Origin: JALONO01 sp038209965
GTDB taxonomy: Bacteria > Bacteroidota > Bacteroidia > Cytophagales > Thermoflexibacteraceae
Assembly: GCA_038209965.1 (NCBI GenBank)
Contig: JBBQXF010000001.1
Coordinates: 1 to 64,000 of the forward strand
Direction of reading: 5' to 3'
DNA length: 64,000 bases
This document shows, one piece after another, positions 58,341 through 64,000 of the stretch (within the stretch, counting starts at the first letter, position 1; the number at the start of each line of letters is the position of its first letter). The notes under the pieces were generated by a model. The model searched no databases. It saw only the letters and a program-made list of their open reading frames with translations, and was not told the DNA's origin. The translations under genes and the position numbers were made by a program.

Positions 58341-59759
58341 ATGAACGTAGAGCAAATTTATACTGGATGTTTGGCACAAGGTGCCTATTACATCACTTCC
58401 AATGGCGAAGCCGCCATTATTGATCCCCTCCGTGAAACGAAGCCATATACCGATCGGCTAGCGAAAGACGGGGTCAAACTCAAATACATCTTTGAAACCC
58501 ACTTTCACGCCGATTTTGTGAGCGGGCATGTGGACTTGAGCAAACAAACCAATGCACCTATTGTGTACGGCCCAAATGCAGTTTGTGAGTTTGAATGTAT
58601 CAGTGCTACCGACGGACAAGTATTTAGTGTAGGCGATGTTACCATCACAGTGTTGCACACGCCCGGGCACACCATGGAAAGCACCACCTTTTTATTGAAG
58701 GATGAAAATGGCAAAGATTACGCCATTTTTAGCGGCGATACGCTGTTTCTTGGTGATGTGGGCCGCCCAGACTTGGCTCAAAAAGCGGGCAGTGTTACCG
58801 AACAAGATTTGGCGGGCTTGCTTTACGAAAGTTTGATGACCAAAATAATGCCATTGGCAGATGATGTCATTGTGTATCCAGCACATGGAGCGGGCAGTGC
58901 TTGTGGCAAAAATATGATGAAAGAAACGGTGGACTCTTTGGGCAATCAAAAGAAGATGAATTATGCCTTAAACCAACCTACCAAAGAAGCATTTATTACC
59001 GCCGTATTGGATGGGCTGACCCCTCCACCTTTGTATTTTGGCATGAACGTAGCCATGAACAAAAAAGGCTATGACAGCTTTGAAAATGTACTGAACAACG
59101 GAATGAAATCCCTTACCGCTGCCGAGTTGGAGGTAGCGGCCGAAGCAACGGGAGCATTGATATTGGACACCCGCAACAACGAGGATTTTTTCAAGGCATT
59201 TATTCCACAAAGCATCAATATTGGCATCATGGGAGACTTTGCGCCGTGGGTGGGCACTTTAATTGCCGATGTCAAACAGCCGATCCTACTGGTATGTGAA
59301 GTGGGCCAAGAAGAAGAAGCGGTTACCCGTTTGGCGCGGGTGGGCTTTGATAACCAAATTGGTCATCTCAAAGGGGGAATCCAATCGTGGATAGGCGCAG
59401 GCAAGGAAACTGACAGTGTAAACCGGATTACTGCCGAGGAATTTGCCCAAAAAGTAACCATTGGTCAAAGCAAAGTAATCGATGTACGCAAAGAAAGTGA
59501 GTATGCCGCTGAGCACGTAGAGGACGCCTACAGCAAACCGTTGGCGTATATCAACGATTGGGTGAGGGATGTCAACCCGCAAGAGCATTTTTATTTGCAT
59601 TGTGCGGGCGGCTATCGCAGCATGATCGCGGCCAGTATTTTACAAGCGCGCGGGTTTAGAAATTTCACTGAAATAGCGGGTGGTTTTAAGGCTATTGCCG
59701 AAACCTCTATCCCCAAAACCGACTTTATTTGCCAAAGCAAGGTTTTACAGGCCAAATAA
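58341..59759 (+). CDS. Persulfide dioxygenase-rhodanese fusion (MBL fold)
   Basis: 472 residues. N-terminal metallo-beta-lactamase domain (1-235): FETHFHADFVSGHVDLSKQT with His54, His56, Asp58 and His63, HTPGHTMESTTFLLKDENGK, FSGDTLFLGDVGRPDLAQKA and YPAHGAGSACGKNM. The mononuclear iron ligands of ETHE1-type persulfide dioxygenases are present, and GRPDL is their signature. Two rhodanese domains follow: the first (ALILDTRNNEDFFKAFIPQS...LLVCEVGQEEEAV) seems inactive, the second (KVIDVRKESEYAAEHVEDAY, YLHCAGGYRSMIAASIL) has the active Cys. The enzyme oxidises glutathione-type persulfide to sulfite; the rhodanese can turn it to thiosulfate. Last intact gene of the second operon, with a terminator right after. 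Confidence 0.93.
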   Translation: MNVEQIYTGCLAQGAYYITSNGEAAIIDPLRETKPYTDRLAKDGVKLKYIFETHFHADFVSGHVDLSKQTNAPIVYGPNAVCEFECISATDGQVFSVGDVTITVLHTPGHTMESTTFLLKDENGKDYAIFSGDTLFLGDVGRPDLAQKAGSVTEQDLAGLLYESLMTKIMPLADDVIVYPAHGAGSACGKNMMKETVDSLGNQKKMNYALNQPTKEAFITAVLDGLTPPPLYFGMNVAMNKKGYDSFENVLNNGMKSLTAAELEVAAEATGALILDTRNNEDFFKAFIPQSINIGIMGDFAPWVGTLIADVKQPILLVCEVGQEEEAVTRLARVGFDNQIGHLKGGIQSWIGAGKETDSVNRITAEEFAQKVTIGQSKVIDVRKESEYAAEHVEDAYSKPLAYINDWVRDVNPQEHFYLHCAGGYRSMIAASILQARGFRNFTEIAGGFKAIAETSIPKTDFICQSKVLQAK

Positions 59760-59772
59760 CAACCGGCTTTCC

Positions 59773-59804
59773 AAGCGCCGCCATGGAAAGTGGTGGCGCT
59801 TTTT
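59773..59804 (+). terminator. Terminator of the second sulfur operon
   Basis: AAGCGCCGCC / GGTGGCGCTT (one G-U pair) followed by TTTT, 13 bases after the stop. Confidence 0.8.
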
Positions 59805-59836
59805 ATCAAATTGTTGACCTTAATCATCTAAAAAAT

Positions 59837-60034
59837 ATGGGTTCGGCTGATTGAATTATTAGAACAATAATCGCAGCCATTTTCGCAACACTTTATTTCA
59901 CCAATGTCATTACTGGTACTTTGGGATTAGTTTTAATGATCCTTGCAGGTATTTTTGTACTCACCAGTTTCATTAGTTTTTGCCCTTTGTATTTACCTTT
60001 TTGGCTCAAGACTTTTACATCAAAAAGCAAATGA
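59837..60034 (+). pseudogene. DUF2892 (YgaP membrane part-like) gene with early nonsense codon
   Basis: Reads MGSAD, TGA (59852-59854), then IIRTIIAAIFATLYFTNVIT and GTLGLVLMILAGIFVLTSFI, SFCPLYLPFWLKTFTSKSK. DUF2892 proteins have 'DRIIR' at this place, so a single CGA to TGA change killed it; the rest of the frame is intact. These two-helix membrane domains are fused to rhodanese in YgaP and often accompany TauE/rhodanese/YeeE genes. Recent loss, outside the terminated operon. Confidence 0.75.
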
Positions 60035-60106
60035 TTGAAAATATAGGTTGCATGGCAAAAGTATGCTGGCATAAAAAGTGACAATGAAGCGCACCAACCT
60101 TGTGTT

Positions 60107-60821
60107 ATGTGCGAAATAACAATTAAAGTAGGCTGTCTCCATTGTCACAACTTAAAAGTAATCAAAAATGGCAACAATGCAGGTGGCCCCTAGAACTTTT
60201 TGGGTAAATCTTGCCTAAAAAGTTCATCAGCACCCAGCGCAACAAGAGGGCGGATCTATGCGTTAAATACTTGATAACAAGCATATTGTTAAGAAATTTT
60301 GGTTGTGGGACATAGTGGATATGTTCCGGGCCAGTGGTAAAACGGTCTTGGGCGGACTGCTCCAGCAGGGCAATTTGTACCAGCCCACCCCAAAAAGACC
60401 CCTTAACAAGCGATCCGATGGGACGAGCACCGGAGCTATGTGGAGCACAAGAAAAAGGCGGAACGTCAGCCGATCTACGCTTATGACTCCGAAACGGGTG
60501 AGGCAAAGAAAGCACCGCAACCGTCAAATAAGGGGGTATCAACTCCTTAAAAAATGAGAAGATTAATGAGTTTTTGTTCGGATCGATGGAAAGCATTTAG
60601 CCATGTTTTCAAAAAAGGAAACCTTTGGGCGGGAAAAGATTTGGCAAGACCCAATGAAGAGGTAAAACAACATCTTAAGGGTCAGGAACAGGTATTTTAT
60701 GAGAAAGATCACTTGTTCTTCCAAGCAGGACAAAAACCAAGAGGCGGCCATCAAAATCAGGTGTCAGTAACGAAATTACGCATACCCTAGTTTTGAAAAT
60801 ACTACTAAAAGAGCAGGTTAG
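60107..60821 (+). pseudogene. Degenerate IS1-family transposase
   Basis: A chain of shifted frames. N-terminal zinc-finger-like MCEITIKVGCLHCHNLKVIK with NGNNAGG (InsA-type 'CxxC...KNG...G'), then DMFRASGKTVLGGLLQQGNL, then WDEHRSYVEHKKKAERQPIY with AYDSETGEAKKAP (InsB-type 'DEvWSYVGsKk...YAYD'), and CSDRWKAFSHVFKKGNLWAG with KDLARPNEEVKQHLKGQ ('TDgW...K....RIE..N..LR.HL'). Frames change at least three times and several stops interrupt it, so it is dead. Terminal inverted repeats were not identified. It marks the right border of the AT-rich island. Confidence 0.6.
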
Positions 60822-60931
60822 ATCAAGAAAAAAGAGAAGAGGGATAGGGATAAGATCCGACCAAGCCCCCCAATTTTTACCAACCGCGAATGAATTGGGT
60901 TTACTTTGCGGCCAGTTACTCATTTTCCCAC

Positions 60932-61483
60932 ATGCAATCTCCCATCACCCGCGTATTGCTCACCGAGGCCGGGGCGCTCTCGGCCCTTTGCCTAGCCATC
61001 TATCCGCCCCATTTTAGCCATTTATGGGACGATGGCGGGGCCTGGTACCAGCAAACAGCCTATTCCGTTGCCCAAATGGAAATAGAATTGGCGCACCCCG
61101 GCTCCAGTTTTTACTTTATTTGGCAGGAGGATCGGCCCGTGGGCTACCTCAAGCTCAACACCCAAACCCGGCTGCCCGGCCATTCCTCTGTCAACGGGCT
61201 GGAAGTGGAGCGCATTTACCTCCTGTCCAGCGCCCAAGGGCTGGGTTTGGGCAAGCAACTCCTCGAGTTTGCGGAAGCGCAAGCGGAACTGGGGCAAAAG
61301 GATCACCTTTTCTTGTACTCAATGGACAGCAGTACGGCATCGATCGCTTTTTACCAAGCAATGGGATTCGTCCTATTTGGGCAAAAGCGGCTTGATTTCC
61401 CCCTGATGAAGCCCAAGTTCCGGGGAATGTGCTCATTGGTGAAAACCTTGGCCCGTTCCCCCATCAATGCGGGTTTGGGCTAG
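60932..61483 (+). CDS. GNAT family N-acetyltransferase
   Basis: 183 residues from ATG 60932 (MQSPITRVLLTEAGALSALC). GNAT fold: SSFYFIWQEDRPVGYLKLNT (strands beta2-beta3), GLEVERIYLLSSAQGLGLGK with Q-G-L-G-L-G (acetyl-CoA pyrophosphate loop), QLLEFAEAQAELGQKDHLFL, and SMDSSTASIAFYQAMGFVLF, the usual 'N..A..fYek.GF' end. Possibly a RimI-like or small-molecule acetylase; substrate unknown. Back to GC-rich composition after the island. Confidence 0.9.
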   Translation: MQSPITRVLLTEAGALSALCLAIYPPHFSHLWDDGGAWYQQTAYSVAQMEIELAHPGSSFYFIWQEDRPVGYLKLNTQTRLPGHSSVNGLEVERIYLLSSAQGLGLGKQLLEFAEAQAELGQKDHLFLYSMDSSTASIAFYQAMGFVLFGQKRLDFPLMKPKFRGMCSLVKTLARSPINAGLG

Positions 61484-61712
61484 GACTAGCGGATCTGAAC
61501 GTGGTTGTTGGCCCTGATGGATGGGGCGTTGTCGTATCTGTTGGCCCCGGCCAACCAAAGTGCCGTTTGAGCAGGTTTTCTGGTGCTGGTCGTTGTAAAT
61601 GAGCACGCCTATGCTGTCATAACTTTGCCAGTTGGGTCTTTTCTTGAGCAGATGCCCTAGCTAGCAGACTATTTCACTTCCCACTTATTTTTACCAATCT
61701 TCCCTTTTTGCG

Positions 61713-62045
61713 ATGCAAGTCCTCCAAAACGTGCTTTGTCAATTGGTGATCGACAAGGCCCGGCAATCTGCCAAACAGAACCGCGCCTTGCGCACCTTGT
61801 TTTTGAAACCGTACCAAACCTGGAAGCACACCGACTACGAAAGCTTGGCCCTGATGATGCAGACCAGCAGCTCAACGGTAAAACGGTTGTTCCGATTGCC
61901 CGGTTACCAATTTCACAACCAGTTCAATGCCGCCAACCGCCAAAAGATTGCCCGTTTTCTGGGGCTTGCCCATTGGCAGCAAGTGGAACAATGCTGCCTG
62001 AACCACTTTGTGGGCGAAAGCTTATCGGCTTGGTCCATCCGTTAA
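61713..62045 (+). CDS. Small hypothetical protein, possible DNA binder
   Basis: 110 residues. Helical and basic; DYESLALMMQTSSSTVKRLF looks like a helix-turn-helix (LA..MQTSSSTVKRLF), then QFHNQFNAANRQKIARFLGL and HWQQVEQCCLNHF. No family recognised. Monocistronic, with a hairpin terminator after it. Confidence 0.55.
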   Translation: MQVLQNVLCQLVIDKARQSAKQNRALRTLFLKPYQTWKHTDYESLALMMQTSSSTVKRLFRLPGYQFHNQFNAANRQKIARFLGLAHWQQVEQCCLNHFVGESLSAWSIR

Positions 62046-62062
62046 CGATTTTTTTCCACCCC

Positions 62063-62090
62063 GCCCCTGACTCACCAGGTCAGGGGCTTA
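62063..62090 (+). terminator. Intrinsic terminator-like hairpin
   Basis: GCCCCTGAC / GTCAGGGGC with a short loop, followed by TTAT. Only a weak T-run. Confidence 0.6.
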
Positions 62091-62238
62091 TCATTGTTAG
62101 GAAGTTGCTCATAATTTGGGCAAAATATTTTATAAATATCTTATTATCAGTGATTTAAAGATAAGTAAAAATTATTTTTGGGCAGATTTATCTATTGGGA
62201 CGATTTAATTTTGGGTTCACTAATATTAAAAATTCCCA

Positions 62239-64000
62239 ATGGACAAACCAGAAGAAAAAAAGAGCAATCGTGAGGGGGCCACCCTTCGTTTTAGCCTCGA
62301 GAAGCCGCCTACTCCAGAGCAACCCCTGTTTGCTTACGTATTTGCCCGCCAAGGCCAATTGGTGGAGAAAGTGGCTGTGACACTGCAAAAAGAAACTGCC
62401 GAAGTGCAGCTAAAACTCACCAAGCCCGAGGTGCTGCCGTATCACTTGGTGTTCGTCGCCCCAGAGCTGAAACCATTTGGGCCCGATCCCGAGAACTCGC
62501 CCACCATTGCCGATCTCAAAAAACTTCAGGCTTACGAGCCGGTTTTTAGGTTGGAGGGCAAAATCTTCGTTGCCCCGGCGCTGCCCGGCAGTCTGATCAA
62601 CCTTTGGTGCTGGCGGCGTTGCCGGGTACGGGGACGGGTGCAAAAAACGTTCACCGTAGATGGCGTGCCGCGTATTTTCCCGCTCTGCCGCTCGCGGGTG
62701 CACATTTGCGAAGTCGATTATGTGCCCATCTATTGGAAAGTTCCCGACCGGGTTTATGTTGACCTGCTGGACATTTTACGTGTCCGGCCCGAATTGTTCG
62801 ATCGGCTGCCCGAAATCAAAATCCCCCGGATCCCCTTCCCCGAGCCCGATCCAACGCCTTGGAGAAAGTTGCGCACCGACTTGGGCACCCGCTCCCTCGC
62901 CAACCCCGCCAGCACCTCAATCGTGCTAAAGGGACAAGCGTTTAAGGATACTCTGGTTCAAGCAACCCCGGCTTACCTGAGCGAAGTGCTGGCCATCAAT
63001 CCTGACTTATTGCGATCGGTTTTGTGCATCTACCACCGGTTCCGGCCCTATTTTTACCACTGCGAAGAACTGGCCGTGATCGATACCGATGAGTTTGGCC
63101 GCTTCGATACCTTCATTAGGTACAACCGCATGGATCAGCCCGACCTCTATTTCTGGGTTGAATATTTTATCGGTGGGGCTTGGGTAACCGTCTATCACCC
63201 TTCGTTGCCTTGCCACACCTACTGGAATTATGTGTGCGGCACCGAAATCACCATCAACGTGACCGATCCCCGCGTATGGCCCAGTTGCAGTACCCCAATC
63301 ACCGGCAGTATGCTGGTCGTGCGGAGCATTGGCGATGGCCAATCGGTGCGGCACATTGCGCAAGATTTGGCGGCCAGTACTATCATCCAGGGGCAAACCC
63401 TGCAGCAAGTGGGCCTCTCCGACTTTAATTTTGGCAGTGGCGACTACCGCAGTCCCTTTGGCGAAACTCTTGCCCTCAACGTGTATTTTGGTTCGGGCCT
63501 GCAAGCAGCGGGCAACACCCACTTTCGCTGGAGCTATCGCCAAACCCACACGGCCGATCTGGTTCCCAGTCTGAGCGCTTGGCAACCGATCGTCCCGCCG
63601 GCCCGTCCCTACCTTGCCGAAAGACCGAGGCCCGGGGGCGGCACGCTGCTCACCACCAAATATTTTCCGCTCAACGAAGTGGCCGGGGTCTATCCGATCC
63701 CGCCCGCCAATGCTCCACTGGATGCGGGTGACACGTTCTCGATCTGGGCCAAAGCCTTTACCGACAGTGGCGATCTGAACACTTCCGGGGCCGATTTTGC
63801 CAACGGGCTGTATGAGTTCAAGCTCGAGCTGTTTAGCGTAGCGGGCACAGTGGCCACCAAGCGCACCTTCAGCCCGGCCAATCTGCCCAACACCTTCCAA
63901 GTGCCTAAATTTGGTGACATTACCTTGTTCGAGGATTCGCCCGCCGATTACCTCAATGTTGCCGAGAGCCACTTCACTATGCAGGTGCGCATCGACAACC
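62239..64000 (+). CDS. Large conserved hypothetical protein (3' end beyond window)
   Basis: Open from ATG 62239 to the right edge, at least 587 codons with no stop. No signal peptide: it starts MDKPEEKKSNREGATLRFSL. N-terminal beta-rich part, then VDGVPRIFPLCRSRVHICEV ('C.arV.i.EvD', a strand pattern shared with a group of large Bacteroidota hypothetical proteins), a Pro-rich linker (IPRIPFPEPDPTPWRK), helices, then the most conserved stretch: DLYFWVEYFIGGAWVTVYHP and CHTYWNYVCGTEITINVTDP. The remaining part is beta-rich (FNFGSGDYRSPFGETLALNV, HFRWSYRQTH). Relatives are large, Trp-rich and of unknown function. Codon use as in the backbone. Confidence 0.65.
   Translation, partial: MDKPEEKKSNREGATLRFSLEKPPTPEQPLFAYVFARQGQLVEKVAVTLQKETAEVQLKLTKPEVLPYHLVFVAPELKPFGPDPENSPTIADLKKLQAYEPVFRLEGKIFVAPALPGSLINLWCWRRCRVRGRVQKTFTVDGVPRIFPLCRSRVHICEVDYVPIYWKVPDRVYVDLLDILRVRPELFDRLPEIKIPRIPFPEPDPTPWRKLRTDLGTRSLANPASTSIVLKGQAFKDTLVQATPAYLSEVLAINPDLLRSVLCIYHRFRPYFYHCEELAVIDTDEFGRFDTFIRYNRMDQPDLYFWVEYFIGGAWVTVYHPSLPCHTYWNYVCGTEITINVTDPRVWPSCSTPITGSMLVVRSIGDGQSVRHIAQDLAASTIIQGQTLQQVGLSDFNFGSGDYRSPFGETLALNVYFGSGLQAAGNTHFRWSYRQTHTADLVPSLSAWQPIVPPARPYLAERPRPGGGTLLTTKYFPLNEVAGVYPIPPANAPLDAGDTFSIWAKAFTDSGDLNTSGADFANGLYEFKLELFSVAGTVATKRTFSPANLPNTFQVPKFGDITLFEDSPADYLNVAESHFTMQVRIDN

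Noticed and set aside
1..64000. tRNA, rRNA and riboswitch genes
   Set aside because: No conserved T-loop or rRNA stretches were noticed on reading; short tRNAs could be missed without a covariance search.

Overview
The window looks like a chromosome segment of a Bacteroidota member, probably of the Cytophagales. The evidence is a SusC/SusD pair, a giant secreted protein with a type IX secretion type B C-terminal domain, an S46 dipeptidyl-peptidase, an ECF sigma factor, loose lipoprotein signals, and several matches to the Bacteroidota promoter (TTG, about 19-21 bases, TAnnTTTG). The backbone is GC-rich. Three stretches are visibly AT-richer and probably acquired or fast-evolving: about 3.4-6.7 kb, 20.4-22.5 kb and 50.3-60.9 kb.

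Layout. 0-7 kb: the tail of an Rpn-type nuclease gene, a periplasmic L,D-transpeptidase, an orphan [2Fe-2S] subunit, then a pantothenate kinase gene (coaX) whose two ends lie about 4 kb apart, with a small HTH gene, Cys-rich secreted genes and a decayed secreted gene between them. 7-20 kb: conserved backbone with a GH65 enzyme, an S46 peptidase, a broken lipoprotein, an 1810-residue T9SS protein, a Uma2-like endonuclease and a LUD-domain protein. 20-25 kb: an AbiL-like two-gene defence pair (AAA ATPase plus RloB) and an archaeal-type ATPase, then a broken outer-membrane protein gene. 25-32 kb: an S24 repressor diverging from two zinc-ribbon genes, an ABC-2 permease, an NHL remnant and an Hsp20 locus. 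32-36 kb: a lipoprotein gene with a TC tract, small membrane and lipoprotein genes, several of them broken. 35.5-40 kb: SusD/SusC on the minus strand. 40-50 kb: a second small HTH gene, a lipoprotein put out of frame by CT/TC repeats, a secreted protein/thioredoxin pair, a second Hsp20, an ECF sigma factor, a DUF1501 protein, a repeat-rich lipoprotein and a DinB-like protein.

50.3-60.9 kb is a sulfur island. An ArsR-type repressor heads an operon with a TsdA-like thiosulfate dehydrogenase, a SoxB-like protein, a decayed small gene and a porin. A second promoter, carrying almost the same putative operator as the arsR promoter, starts an operon for a TauE/SafE exporter, a rhodanese, two YeeE/YedE halves, a methyltransferase and a persulfide dioxygenase-rhodanese fusion. 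A nonsense-mutated DUF2892 gene and a degenerate IS1-family transposase close the island. The genes suggest thiosulfate oxidation and persulfide/sulfite detoxification under one repressor.

The right end holds a GNAT acetyltransferase, a small hypothetical gene and a large conserved hypothetical protein that runs off the edge. I found no rRNA, tRNA or CRISPR array. Many small secreted genes are interrupted by frameshifts, often in short homopolymers, and by nonsense codons; some frameshifts could be assembly errors, but the nonsense codons argue for real decay.
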